Source of the DNA: Mycolicibacterium hassiacum DSM 44199
GTDB lineage: Bacteria > Actinomycetota > Actinomycetes > Mycobacteriales > Mycobacteriaceae
Reading direction: 5' to 3'
DNA length: 64,000 bases
Assembly: GCF_900603025.1 (NCBI RefSeq)
Contig: NZ_LR026975.1
Location: 4,030,001-4,094,000 of the forward strand
The stretch's first letter is position 1; every line of letters begins with the position of its first letter. Positions 1-10,783 of the stretch are shown here, in pieces. A program made the position numbers and the translations under genes. Under the pieces are notes generated by a model, which did not search any database, was not told the origin of the DNA, and saw only the letters and a list, made by a program, of their open reading frames with translations.

Positions 1-895
1 CCACCGGGATCGTGACGAAGTGCACCCCGTGGGCGACAAGCAGATACAGCAGGATGTTGCTGGTGTCCACCTCGAGGTGCACCTTGAGATAGGTGATCGA
101 GAAGGTGACCACCAGGTAGTACATGATGTTCTCGGCGAACCGCAGACCCATCGCGTTGAGCACCCCGCGCGGATACCGGCGCAGCACCTCGACGACGCCG
201 TAGGACACCGCCTTGACCCGCTCCACCTCCTGCTGGACCTCCAGGAAGATCGGCGCGTCACTGACCTTGGTGCGGATGTAGTAGCCGATCAGCACCACCA
301 CCGCGGACAGCCAGAACCCCAGTCGCCAACCCCAGGACAGGAACTGCTCCTCGGTCAGCCGCCAGTTCAACAGCAGCAGCACCCCGGTGGCGAGGATGTT
401 GCCGACCGGCACCGCCGCCTGCGGCCAACTGGCCCAGAAGCCGCGGCTGCGGTTCGGGCTGTGCTCGGCCACCAGCAGCACCGCACCGCCCCACTCCCCG
501 CCGACGGCGAAGCCCTGCAGGAAGCGCAGCAGCACCAGCAGCGCCGGCGCCAGCACACCGATCCGCTCGTAGGACGGCAGGCATCCCATGAGGAAGGTGA
601 CGGCGCCGACGAGCAGCAGGCTGAACTGCAACAGCTTCTTGCGGCCGTACTTGTCGCCGAAGTGGCCGAACACGATGCCGCCGAGCGGACGGGCCACGAA
701 CCCGACGGCGTAGGTCAAAAACGCGCCGAAGATCGCCTGCAGTTCGCTCAGGTCCGGCGGGAAGAACAGCTTGTTGAACACCAGCGTCGACGCGGTGGCG
801 TAGAGGAAGAATTCGTACCACTCGACGACCGTGCCCGCCATCGAGGCGACGACGACGCGGCCCAGGCCGCTAGGCGGCGACGCGGGTTGGCTCAC
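1..895 (-). CDS. MFS transporter, metabolite:H+ symporter (MHS) type, partial
   Basis: The reading frame is open from a GTG at 893-895 to the left window edge, so the C-terminus is missing. The N-terminus reads VSQPASPPSGLGRVVVASMAGTVVEWYEF in frame, followed by the FGHFGDKYGRKK loop between transmembrane helices 2 and 3. This is the classic MFS signature as found in the MHS group (ProP, KgtP and ShiA relatives). The protein should sit in the inner membrane and take up a small organic acid or related solute by proton symport; the substrate is not readable. It is divergent from a LysR regulator, with a perfect inverted repeat between them, so it is probably that regulator's target. Confidence 0.85.
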   Translation of the reverse strand, partial: MSQPASPPSGLGRVVVASMAGTVVEWYEFFLYATASTLVFNKLFFPPDLSELQAIFGAFLTYAVGFVARPLGGIVFGHFGDKYGRKKLLQFSLLLVGAVTFLMGCLPSYERIGVLAPALLVLLRFLQGFAVGGEWGGAVLLVAEHSPNRSRGFWASWPQAAVPVGNILATGVLLLLNWRLTEEQFLSWGWRLGFWLSAVVVLIGYYIRTKVSDAPIFLEVQQEVERVKAVSYGVVEVLRRYPRGVLNAMGLRFAENIMYYLVVTFSITYLKVHLEVDTSNILLYLLVAHGVHFVTIPV

Positions 896-917
896 GCGAA
901 CTCCTCAGTGTGATACC

Positions 918-957
918 CGGCACAAACCACAGTGAGTATTCATGCAGGTTTGTGCCG
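918..957. promoter_or_regulatory. Perfect 11-bp inverted repeat, probable LysR operator
   Basis: CGGCACAAACC at 918-928 is repeated exactly inverted as GGTTTGTGCCG at 947-957, with an 18-bp spacer. It lies between the divergent MFS and LysR start codons, where LysR-type regulators normally bind. It also argues against starting the regulator at the in-frame GTG/ATG codons around 942, which fall inside the repeat. Confidence 0.7.
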
Positions 958-1001
958 CCGCAATAGGCAGAAATGCAGCACAGGTCTGCGAATATGCACA
1001 T

Positions 1002-1970
1002 ATGTCAGGTGCTGAGACGGGACACCACCTGCCGACCCGCGACTCGGCGCGTCCCGCCGGGCGCCGCCCCAGCGCCGACGACCTGTTGGTGCTGCTGGCC
1101 GTCGGCCGCTCCGGCCGCTTCACCACCGCCGCGGCCGAACTCGGGCTCAACCACACCACGATCTCGCGCCGCATCGCGGCTCTGGAGCAGGCGCTCGGCG
1201 GCCGGGTGCTGACCCGGGTGGCCGGCGGGTGGGAGCTGACCGATCTGGGCCGGGAGGCGCTGGCCGCGGCGGAGTCGATCGAGGGGGCGCTGCGCGCGCT
1301 CACCGCGCGTGCCGACGGCGAACGCGCGCTCGAAGGTGTGGTGCGGATGTCGGCGACCGACGGGTTCTCCGCCTACATCGCCGCCCCGGCCGCCGCCCGG
1401 GTCCAGCGCCGCCACCCCGGGGTGGCGGTCGAGATCGTCACCGCGACCCGGCGCGCCAGCCAACAGCGGTCCGGCCTCGACGTCGAGGTGGTGGTCGGTG
1501 AGCCGAAAGTGCACCGGGCCGAGGCCATCCGACTCGGGGACTACTGCCTGGGTCTCTACGGTGCCCGCGACTACCTCGCCGCACACGGGACGCCCACCGA
1601 GATCGCCGACCTGGACCGCTTTCCGCTGGTCTATTTCATCGACTCGATGCTGCAGGTCGACGATCTGGACCTGGCCACCAACTTCGCGCCGGCCATGCGC
1701 CAGTCGGTGTCGTCGACGAACGTGTTCGTCCACGTCGAGGCCACCCGCGCGGCCGCCGGGCTGGGGCTGCTGCCGTGTTTCATGGCCGACCGCCATCCCG
1801 ATCTGATCCGGGTGCTGCCCGACGCGGTCGCGGTACGGCTGACCTACTGGCTGGTCGCCCGGTCCGAGACGTTGCGGCGGCCGGAGGTCGCCGCGGTGGT
1901 GGACGCGATTCGCGACCGGATGACCGAACTGCGCGAGGTCCTACTCGGAAAACGCTGCTTGCCGGGCTGA
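1002..1970 (+). CDS. LysR-family transcriptional regulator
   Basis: The 322-residue protein has an N-terminal winged helix-turn-helix (AVGRSGRFTTAAAELGLNHTTISRRIAALEQALGG, about residues 30-65) and a C-terminal periplasmic-binding-like effector domain. Length and layout are normal for LysR regulators. I chose the ATG at 1002 because the longer frame from 942 would begin inside the upstream palindrome and add a non-LysR extension. It probably controls the divergent MFS transporter and itself through the repeat at 918-957. The effector is unknown. Confidence 0.88.
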   Translation: MSGAETGHHLPTRDSARPAGRRPSADDLLVLLAVGRSGRFTTAAAELGLNHTTISRRIAALEQALGGRVLTRVAGGWELTDLGREALAAAESIEGALRALTARADGERALEGVVRMSATDGFSAYIAAPAAARVQRRHPGVAVEIVTATRRASQQRSGLDVEVVVGEPKVHRAEAIRLGDYCLGLYGARDYLAAHGTPTEIADLDRFPLVYFIDSMLQVDDLDLATNFAPAMRQSVSSTNVFVHVEATRAAAGLGLLPCFMADRHPDLIRVLPDAVAVRLTYWLVARSETLRRPEVAAVVDAIRDRMTELREVLLGKRCLPG

Positions 1971-2009
1971 TTGCACCCACACCGTCGACGGCGCCACCTA
2001 CCTCACGTT

Positions 2010-2321
2010 ATGGTTGGCCCGATGTTGGTCAAGGCTGTGGTAAGAACGCTGATCGCCACCATTGCGGTGGCCGGTTCTGCGGTGCTGGCGGCGCCGGCGG
2101 CCGGGGCTCAGCCCGGCGGCCCGCCGCCGTGTGAGTTCGCGCTCGCGTTCCTGTGCCACTTCATCCCGATGGCGCCCGACCTCGACCACGACGTCGACCT
2201 GACCCAGCAGGCGGATCCGTACGCGCCGCCACCCGAACTGGTGCCGTCGGAGGACCCGAACGCGCCGCTGCCCGAGGAGCTGCTGGTGCCGGCCGATCCC
2301 TGCGCGATGGGCTGTATCTAG
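2010..2321 (+). CDS. Small secreted protein of unknown function
   Basis: This 103-residue protein begins with a typical Sec signal peptide: a short basic start, a hydrophobic stretch around VVRTLIATIAVAGSAVLAA, then a likely cleavage after AGA. The mature part is short, acidic and proline-rich, and has four cysteines (CEF, CHF, and C..GC near the C-terminus), so it may form two disulfides outside the cell. ATG 2010 is used; an ATG at 2022 would also keep the signal peptide. It follows the LysR gene by 39 bp and converges on hsaB. I do not recognise a family with a known role. Confidence 0.7.
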   Translation: MVGPMLVKAVVRTLIATIAVAGSAVLAAPAAGAQPGGPPPCEFALAFLCHFIPMAPDLDHDVDLTQQADPYAPPPELVPSEDPNAPLPEELLVPADPCAMGCI

Positions 2322-2325
2322 CGGT

Positions 2326-4723
<2,398 letters not shown>

Positions 4724-5908
4724 TCAGACCATCGTGTCCTGCGGCGGCAGCCCGAACTCGTGGTTGCCCCAGATCAGGTAGGCACGTTCCGGATCGTTGG
4801 CCGCGTGCACCCGGCCCGCGTGGGCGTCGCGCCAGAACCGCTGCACCGGAGCGTCGTTCATCAGCGCGGTGGCGCCGGCGGCCTCGAACAGCCGGTCGAT
4901 GGACGCGATGGCGCGCCCAGTGGCGCGCACCTGGTCGCGCCGGGCCCGGGCCCGCAGCTCGAACGGGATCTCCTTGCCCGCCTTCAGCAGCGCGTACTCG
5001 TCGGAGATGTTGCCCATCAGCTGGCGCCAGGCCGCGTCGATATCGCTGGCCGCCTCGGCGATCCGGATCTTGGCGAACGGGTCGTCCTTGGCCTTCTCAC
5101 CGGCGAACGCGGCACGCACCCGCTTGCCCTGATGCTCGACGTGCGCGGCGTAGGCCCCGTAGGCCATGCCGACGATCGGGGCCGAGATGGTGGTCGGATG
5201 GACCGTGCCCCACGGCATCTTGTACAGCGGATCGGTGTTGGTCTTCAGCCCGCCCGCGGTGTGGTCGTTCATCGCCTTGTAGGACAGGAAGCGGTGCCGC
5301 GGAACGAAGACGTCCTTGATCTTCAGCGTGTTGCTGCCGGTGCCCTTCAGCCCGACCACGTGCCACACGTCGTCGATCTCGTAGTCCGACCGCGGGATGA
5401 GGAAGCTGCCGAAGTCGACCGGCTTGCCGTCCTTGATCACCGGCCCGCCGACGAACGTCCAGGTGGCGTGGTCACAGCCCGACGACCAGTTCCACGAGCC
5501 GTTGACCAGGTAGCCGCCGTCGACGACGTGCCCCGCACCCATCGGCGCGTACGACGAGGACACCCGCACGTTGGGGTCATCGCCCCAGACGTCCTCCTGG
5601 GCCTGCTGGTCGAACTGCGCCAGGTGCCAGTTGTGCACGCCGAGGATCGACGCCACCCACCCGGTGGAGCCGCAGACGCTGGCCAGCCGGCGGACCGCCT
5701 CGAAGAAGACCGTCGGGTCGGCCTGGTACCCGCCCCACTGCTCGGGCTGCAGCAACTTGAAGAAGCCCACTTCGGTGAGTTCAGCGACGGTTTCGTCGGG
5801 AAGTCGCCGCAATTCCTCGGTGGCCTGTGCGCGCTTGGCGATCAACGGCAACAGATCGTCGACGCCGGCCAGGACCGCCTGCACGTCACGCTGTTCGATG
5901 GACGTCAC
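4724..5908 (-). CDS. hsaA: 3-HSA 4-monooxygenase oxygenase component, HsaA
   Basis: HsaA is the flavin-dependent oxygenase that converts 3-HSA to the catechol 3,4-DHSA, using reduced flavin from HsaB. The 394-residue protein has the acyl-CoA-dehydrogenase-like fold of group D flavin monooxygenases, with segments such as VGFFKLLQPEQWGGY (near 47-61), GSWNWSSGCDHATW and VVGLKGTGSNTLKI. It is the first gene of the hsaADCB operon, and its promoter region holds two KstR-type operators shared with the divergent kshB. It should therefore be repressed until cholesterol-derived CoA intermediates release KstR. Confidence 0.95.
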   Translation of the reverse strand: MTSIEQRDVQAVLAGVDDLLPLIAKRAQATEELRRLPDETVAELTEVGFFKLLQPEQWGGYQADPTVFFEAVRRLASVCGSTGWVASILGVHNWHLAQFDQQAQEDVWGDDPNVRVSSSYAPMGAGHVVDGGYLVNGSWNWSSGCDHATWTFVGGPVIKDGKPVDFGSFLIPRSDYEIDDVWHVVGLKGTGSNTLKIKDVFVPRHRFLSYKAMNDHTAGGLKTNTDPLYKMPWGTVHPTTISAPIVGMAYGAYAAHVEHQGKRVRAAFAGEKAKDDPFAKIRIAEAASDIDAAWRQLMGNISDEYALLKAGKEIPFELRARARRDQVRATGRAIASIDRLFEAAGATALMNDAPVQRFWRDAHAGRVHAANDPERAYLIWGNHEFGLPPQDTMV

Positions 5909-6012
5909 TGAAGTTGCCTCCCGGTGAGTAGGGACCGTGATGTGCAGCTAGTCCACGGGCCGGTCATCATCGTTGGGTGCCCGCAGAAAGTGCCGATCAC
6001 ACTCACAGAGAT

Positions 6013-6026
6013 TAGAACACGTTATG
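6013..6026. promoter_or_regulatory. KstR-type operator (imperfect)
   Basis: The sequence TAGAACACGTTATG fits the KstR core AACnnGTT, and matches all of TnnAACnnGTTnnA except the final base. It lies in the hsaA-kshB divergent region, nearer hsaA, and probably serves the hsa operon. Confidence 0.75.
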
Positions 6027-6080
6027 ATTTGTGTCGAGATCCGCCTTCCCGCGGCTTCTGTACCAGCACACATGCATTTC

Positions 6081-6094
6081 TGTAACCTGTTCTA
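6081..6094. promoter_or_regulatory. KstR-type operator
   Basis: TGTAACCTGTTCTA matches TnnAACnnGTTnnA completely. It ends 31 bp before the kshB GTG and probably controls kshB; the spacing from the first box (68 bp between starts) suggests one operator per divergent promoter. Confidence 0.8.
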
Positions 6095-6125
6095 GTTTCC
6101 ACGACCGGGAAGGGGTCATCTGCAA

Positions 6126-7187
6126 GTGACGGACGAGCCGCTCGGCAGCCATGTGCTCGAGCTCCAACTAGCCGACGTGATCGACGAGACCGCCGACGCC
6201 CGGTCGCTCGTCTTCAAGGTCCCCGACGGGTCCGACATCCCGCCCGAGCGGCTGCGCTACTCGCCCGGGCAGTTTCTGACCCTGCGGGTGCCCAGCGACC
6301 GCACCGGCTCGGTGGCGCGCTGCTACTCGCTGTGCAGCTCACCCCACGCCGGCGAACCGCTGACGGTCACCGTCAAGCGCACCGACGGCGGCTACGCGTC
6401 GAACTGGCTGTGCGACAACGCCCACGCCGGGATGAAGATGCACGTGCTCGCCCCGTCCGGCACCTTCGTCCCGGACAGCCTGGACACCGACTTCCTGCTC
6501 ATCGCGGGCGGCAGCGGGATCACCCCGATGATGTCGATCTGCAAGTCGGCGCTGCTCGAGGGCACCGGCAAGGTGGTGCTGATCTACGCCAACCGCGACG
6601 AGAAGTCGGTCATCTTCGCCGCGGCGCTGCGCGAGCTCGCCGCCAAGTACCCCGACCGGCTGACCGTGGTGCACTGGCTGGAGTCGGTGCAGGGGCTGCC
6701 GTCGGCGGCGGCGCTGGCCGGGCTGTTCGCGCCGTACGCCACCCATGACGCGTTCATCTGCGGGCCCGCCCCGTTCATGGCGGCCGCCGAGGAGGCGCTG
6801 AAGACCGTAGGCGCCGAGCGCATCCACATCGAGGTGTTCAAGTCGCTGGAGTCCGACCCGTTCGCGGCGGTCAGGATCGACTACGACGCCGCCGACGACA
6901 GCGGCCAAGGCCCGGCCAAGGCGATCGTCACCCTCGACGGGGTGCGTCACGAGCTGACCTGGCCGCGCTCGGCGAAACTGCTCGACGTGCTGCTCGACCA
7001 GGGCATCGAAGCGCCGTTCTCCTGCCGCGAGGGGCACTGCGGCGCCTGCGCGGTGGTGATGAAGAGCGGCCAGGTCGAGATGGAGGTCAACGACGTGCTC
7101 GAGCCGTCCGACATCGAGGAAGGACTGATCCTGGGCTGTCAGGCCAAACCGCTGTCGGATTCGGTGGAAGTCACCTACGACGAGTGA
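6126..7187 (+). CDS. kshB: 3-ketosteroid 9alpha-hydroxylase reductase, KshB
   Basis: KshB passes electrons from NADH to the Rieske oxygenase KshA, which 9alpha-hydroxylates ketosteroids and opens ring B. The 353-residue protein has an FAD-binding part (ARCYSLCSS, near 62-70), an NAD-binding part (LLIAGGSGITPMMS) and a C-terminal plant-type [2Fe-2S] domain with cysteines 300, 305, 308 and 338. The start is GTG 6126, with a purine-rich ribosome site (gggaagggg) about 10 bp upstream. It is divergent from hsaA and downstream of KstR boxes. kshA is not in the window. Confidence 0.95.
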   Translation: MTDEPLGSHVLELQLADVIDETADARSLVFKVPDGSDIPPERLRYSPGQFLTLRVPSDRTGSVARCYSLCSSPHAGEPLTVTVKRTDGGYASNWLCDNAHAGMKMHVLAPSGTFVPDSLDTDFLLIAGGSGITPMMSICKSALLEGTGKVVLIYANRDEKSVIFAAALRELAAKYPDRLTVVHWLESVQGLPSAAALAGLFAPYATHDAFICGPAPFMAAAEEALKTVGAERIHIEVFKSLESDPFAAVRIDYDAADDSGQGPAKAIVTLDGVRHELTWPRSAKLLDVLLDQGIEAPFSCREGHCGACAVVMKSGQVEMEVNDVLEPSDIEEGLILGCQAKPLSDSVEVTYDE

Positions 7188-7230
7188 TCCCGGGCTACCA
7201 TTCGCCGCACCACCGAAAGGGGAGGCAGTT

Positions 7231-7767
7231 GTGAAGCGGTTTGCCGGCATGCTCGCGGCGGTTGCGGCGACGGCGCTCGTCGCCCCCACCCCGACGGCAA
7301 CGGCAGCGGTGGACACCGCGGTGCGATCCATCCCGGTCGACGCGGGCACCGCACTGGAGATGCGTGTCACCGCTAATTGCATTGCGGCCGAAGCGAACTG
7401 CTACTTCGACACGGCCGCGGGCCTGCGCACCGCCGACGGTGCACTGCTCGGCTTCCCGGGCGATCTGTGGGCACGTCAGACCACCACGCTGCGCACCATG
7501 GACCGCAGCGTGTATCTGGAGTTCAGCTTCGACGCCCCCAACACCCGGGCGTTCAAGTCGCTGACCGACGTCGAGTTCACCACCATCTACTTCGGCGGCG
7601 GCCCGCCGGAGAAGTTCACCTTCCGCGGCAACAGCTGGCCGGTCAACATCCGCACCGGCCAACCGCGCACCGACGTGCCGCTGATCGTGTGCGCCCACAT
7701 CCAGGTGGTCTACGGCGGGGTCAACCTCACCTCACCCGACGCCTGCGCCCAGGCGCCGTTCAGCTGA
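7231..7767 (+). CDS. Secreted protein, Rv3572-like, unknown function
   Basis: The 178-residue protein starts at GTG 7231 behind a strong ribosome site (aaaggggagg). It has a signal peptide (MKRFAGMLAAVAATALVAP) with likely cleavage near TATA-AV. The mature domain has four cysteines (ANC, ANCYF, VCAH, DAC) and looks like a compact exported beta protein. Its place between kshB and fadE34 matches Rv3572 of M. tuberculosis, and it may be transcribed with kshB. No function is known to me; a link to sterol handling is suggested only by position. Confidence 0.8.
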   Translation: MKRFAGMLAAVAATALVAPTPTATAAVDTAVRSIPVDAGTALEMRVTANCIAAEANCYFDTAAGLRTADGALLGFPGDLWARQTTTLRTMDRSVYLEFSFDAPNTRAFKSLTDVEFTTIYFGGGPPEKFTFRGNSWPVNIRTGQPRTDVPLIVCAHIQVVYGGVNLTSPDACAQAPFS

Positions 7768-7779
7768 CGCCGGCGCGGC

Positions 7780-9897
7780 TCAGCGCGGCAGGCCCAGCAG
7801 CCGCTCGCCGGCCATGGTGAGCAGGATCTGCTCGGTGCCGCCGGCGATGGTCAGGCAGCGGGTGTTGAGGAAGTCGAACACCTCCCTGCCGCTGACCACC
7901 CCGCCACCGGCCGCGTACTCCATCCGCGTCTCGGCCACCGCCTGGCGGTGCCGCACCCCGATCAGCTTGCGGACGCTGGCCTGCGGCCCGGGATCCTTGC
8001 CGCCGAGCGCGAGCTGGGCGATCTTCTGGTCCAGCAGCGACCCCACCTGCGCGGAGACGATCAGCTCACCGATCCGGTCCTGTTCGGCGGCATCGAGGTC
8101 GAGGGTGGTCACCGAGCGCAGCAACTCCTCCATCGGGTTGCCCAGCGCGGTGCCGTGCGACATCGCCACCCGCTCGTTGGCCAGCGTGGTGCGGGCCAGC
8201 CGCCAGCCGTCGTTGACCTGGCCCACCACCAGCTCGTCGGGAACGAACACGTCGTCGAGGAAGACCTCGTTGAACAGGTTGTCGCCGGTGATCTCGCGCA
8301 GCGGGCGGATCTCGATGCCCGGCGAGCTCATGTCCACCAGGAAGTAGGTGATGCCCTTGTGTTTCGGCGCATCCGGGTCGGTGCGGGCCAGGCAGATGCC
8401 CCACTGCGCCTTGTGCGCCGCCGAGGTCCACACCTTCTGCCCGGTCAGCTTCCAACCGCCTTCGACGCGAACGGCTTTCGTGCGCAGCGAGGCGAGGTCC
8501 GAACCGGCGCCGGGTTCGCTGAACAGCTGGCACCAGAAGATCTCGCCGCGCAGCGTGGCGGGCACGAAGCGTTCGATCTGCTCGGGGCTGCCGTGCTCGA
8601 GGATCGTCGGCGCGGCCCACCAGCCGATCACCAGGTCCGGGCGCACCACGCCGGCCTTCTCCAGCTCCTCGTCGATGAGCAGCTGTTCGGCCGGACCGGC
8701 GCCCCGGCCGTACGGCGGCGGCCAGTGCGGTGCCAGCAGGCCCGCCTCGGCTAGCGCCACCTGCTGTTTGTCGGCCGGAAGCGCTGCGACCTCGGCCACC
8801 GCGGCGGCGATCTCGGGCCGCAGATGCTCCACCGACTCCAGGTTGATGCGCAGCGACCGGCGCACCCCCTGCTGGGTCAGCGCGGTCACCCGGCGCAGCC
8901 AGCGCTGCGCGCCGCCCAGGAAGTGCGCGATGCCGTAGGCCCGGCGCAGATACAGGTGCGCGTCGTGCTCCCAGGTGATGCCGATGCCGCCCAGCACCTG
9001 GATGCAGTCCTTGGCGTTGGCCTTGGCCGCCTCGATGCCCTTGGCGGCCGCCACCGCGGCGGCGATGGACAACTGCCCCGCGTCGGACTCGCCGACCGCC
9101 CGCGCGGCGTCGGCGGCGGCGACCGCGGCCTGCTCGCACCGCAGCAACATCTCCGCGCACATGTGCTTGACGGCCTGGAAGCTGCCGATCGGCCTGCCGA
9201 ACTGCTCGCGCACCTTCGCGTACTCGGTGGCGGTCTGCAGCGTCCAGCGCGCCACCCCGGCGGCCTCGGCGGCCAGCACCGCGGCGGCCACATCGGCCAG
9301 CCGCTGCGCGGACACGTTCAGGGTGTCGGCGGCGGCGCCCTCGCACACCACCCGCGCCAGCGGGCGGGAGAAGTCGGTCGCCTCGAGCGGTTCGACGGTC
9401 ACCCCGGGATCATTGGCGTCGACCAGCACGACGGCGTCGCCGGCCGGCACCAGCAGCACCCCGGCGGGGTCGGCGCCGAGCACATAGTCGGCGGTGCCCG
9501 ACACCCGGCCGCCGTCGAGGCGCAGATCCGCCGACAGGCTCACCCCGGCGACCCGCTCACCCGACGCCAGCGCCGTCAGCACCTCCGGGCGGTCGACCAG
9601 CAGGGTGGCGATCGCCGTGGTCGCGACCGGCCCCGGCACCAGGGCAGCGGCCGCCTCGTCGACCATGACGCACAGCTCCTCGACGGTGCCGTCGGCGCCG
9701 CCGTGCTCCTCGGGCAACGCGACCCCGAAGATGCCGAGTTCGGCCAGCCCCCGATAGACCGGTCGCCACGCGTCGGGCCGCCCCTGCTCGACGTTACGAA
9801 CGGCCGTAATCACATCGGCGGCTGCGGCCCAATCGCGGACCAGTTCCCGTACCTCCGATTGGTCCGTCGAGCCGGCTTCTATAGACGAAACAGCCAC
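7780..9897 (-). CDS. fadE34: Acyl-CoA dehydrogenase FadE34 (two-domain, steroid side chain)
   Basis: This 705-residue protein is two acyl-CoA dehydrogenase modules in tandem. The second (after about residue 360) is complete, with FWCQLFSEPGAGSDLAS and WKLTGQKVWTS. The fused form matches FadE34 (ChsE3, Rv3573c), which oxidises cholesterol side-chain CoA thioesters, notably the C5 side chain. I chose GTG 9895-9897 because AGGAG lies 5 nt upstream; the longer frame to 9912 lacks such a site. It is divergent from kstR and shares the perfect KstR palindrome. Confidence 0.93.
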   Translation of the reverse strand: MAVSSIEAGSTDQSEVRELVRDWAAAADVITAVRNVEQGRPDAWRPVYRGLAELGIFGVALPEEHGGADGTVEELCVMVDEAAAALVPGPVATTAIATLLVDRPEVLTALASGERVAGVSLSADLRLDGGRVSGTADYVLGADPAGVLLVPAGDAVVLVDANDPGVTVEPLEATDFSRPLARVVCEGAAADTLNVSAQRLADVAAAVLAAEAAGVARWTLQTATEYAKVREQFGRPIGSFQAVKHMCAEMLLRCEQAAVAAADAARAVGESDAGQLSIAAAVAAAKGIEAAKANAKDCIQVLGGIGITWEHDAHLYLRRAYGIAHFLGGAQRWLRRVTALTQQGVRRSLRINLESVEHLRPEIAAAVAEVAALPADKQQVALAEAGLLAPHWPPPYGRGAGPAEQLLIDEELEKAGVVRPDLVIGWWAAPTILEHGSPEQIERFVPATLRGEIFWCQLFSEPGAGSDLASLRTKAVRVEGGWKLTGQKVWTSAAHKAQWGICLARTDPDAPKHKGITYFLVDMSSPGIEIRPLREITGDNLFNEVFLDDVFVPDELVVGQVNDGWRLARTTLANERVAMSHGTALGNPMEELLRSVTTLDLDAAEQDRIGELIVSAQVGSLLDQKIAQLALGGKDPGPQASVRKLIGVRHRQAVAETRMEYAAGGGVVSGREVFDFLNTRCLTIAGGTEQILLTMAGERLLGLPR

Positions 9898-9940
9898 CGT
9901 GACTCCTAGCACATAGGTGGCGGAACCCGGCGCTCCGCAC

Positions 9941-9954
9941 TAGAACGTGTTCTA
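9941..9954. promoter_or_regulatory. Perfect KstR palindrome between fadE34 and kstR
   Basis: TAGAACGTGTTCTA is a perfect 14-bp palindrome that meets the KstR consensus at every defined position. It lies between divergent fadE34 and kstR, so it should repress both, making kstR autoregulated. Confidence 0.92.
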
Positions 9955-10109
9955 ATAGTGATAGCGATCGACCGTCAAGTCGACGGCCGAAGCCGCCGAC
10001 ACGTGGGTACCCGCGCCGGTGCTGACGTGCCCTGAGGAAATTGGAAAAATATCCACCGGCGCGCGGATTGGGTCTGCGCTACGCACCACCGAAGGAGCAA
10101 CCGACCGCC

Positions 10110-10781
10110 ATGTCGTCACCAGAGAAGGCCGAGCAGCGCTCAGGGTCGGATTCGCGGCCGCGCCAGGTGATGAACGTCGCGGTCCTCTCCGAGTCCGAAC
10201 TCGGGTCCGAAGCCCAGCGGGAGCGCCGTAAGCGGATCCTGGACGCCACCCTGGCGATCGCCTCCAAGGGCGGGTACGAGGCCGTCCAGATGCGCGCGGT
10301 GGCCGAACGGGCCGACGTCGCGGTCGGCACGCTCTACCGCTACTTCCCCTCGAAGGTACACCTGCTGGTCTCCGCCCTCGGCCGCGAGTTCGAGCGCATC
10401 GACGCCAAGACCGACCGGGCCTCGCTGCAGGGCAACACCCCCTACGAGCGGCTGAGCGTGATGGTGGGCAAGCTGAACCGCGCGATGCAGCGCAACCCGC
10501 TGCTTACCGAGGCGATGACCCGCGCGTTCGTGTTCGCCGACGCCTCCGCCGCCGGCGAGGTCGACCACGTCGGCAAGCTGATGGACTCGATGTTCGCCCG
10601 GGCGATGGCCGACGGGGAACCGACCGAGGACCAGTACCACATCGCCCGCGTCATCTCCGACGTCTGGCTGTCGAACCTGCTCGCCTGGCTGACCCGACGG
10701 GCCTCGGCCACCGACGTCAGCAAGCGGCTGGACCTGGCGATGCGGTTGCTCATCGGCGACGGGGAGCGCCCTAAGATCTAG
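10110..10781 (+). CDS. kstR: TetR-family cholesterol catabolism repressor KstR
   Basis: KstR represses the cholesterol regulon until it binds 3-oxo-cholestenoyl-CoA type ligands. From VLSESELGSEAQRERRKRIL onward the 223-residue protein is nearly identical to the M. tuberculosis protein as I recall it. The DNA-binding helix-turn-helix is AERADVAVGTLYRYFPSKVHLL, and the C-terminal ligand domain is conserved. The ATG at 10110 follows gaaggag (10091-10097). An ATG at 10170 would give a protein closer to the M. tuberculosis length, so the N-terminal 20 residues are uncertain. A perfect KstR box lies upstream, and the phosphatase gene starts 2 bp after the stop. Confidence 0.96.
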   Translation: MSSPEKAEQRSGSDSRPRQVMNVAVLSESELGSEAQRERRKRILDATLAIASKGGYEAVQMRAVAERADVAVGTLYRYFPSKVHLLVSALGREFERIDAKTDRASLQGNTPYERLSVMVGKLNRAMQRNPLLTEAMTRAFVFADASAAGEVDHVGKLMDSMFARAMADGEPTEDQYHIARVISDVWLSNLLAWLTRRASATDVSKRLDLAMRLLIGDGERPKI

Positions 10782-10783
10782 GC

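Noticed and set aside
20..913. Plus-strand frame opposite the MFS transporter
   Set aside because: It is antisense to a clear transporter and rich in histidine and glutamine with no domain.
942..1001. Upstream extension of the LysR regulator
   Set aside because: It would begin inside the perfect inverted repeat and lacks LysR-like sequence; ATG 1002 fits better.
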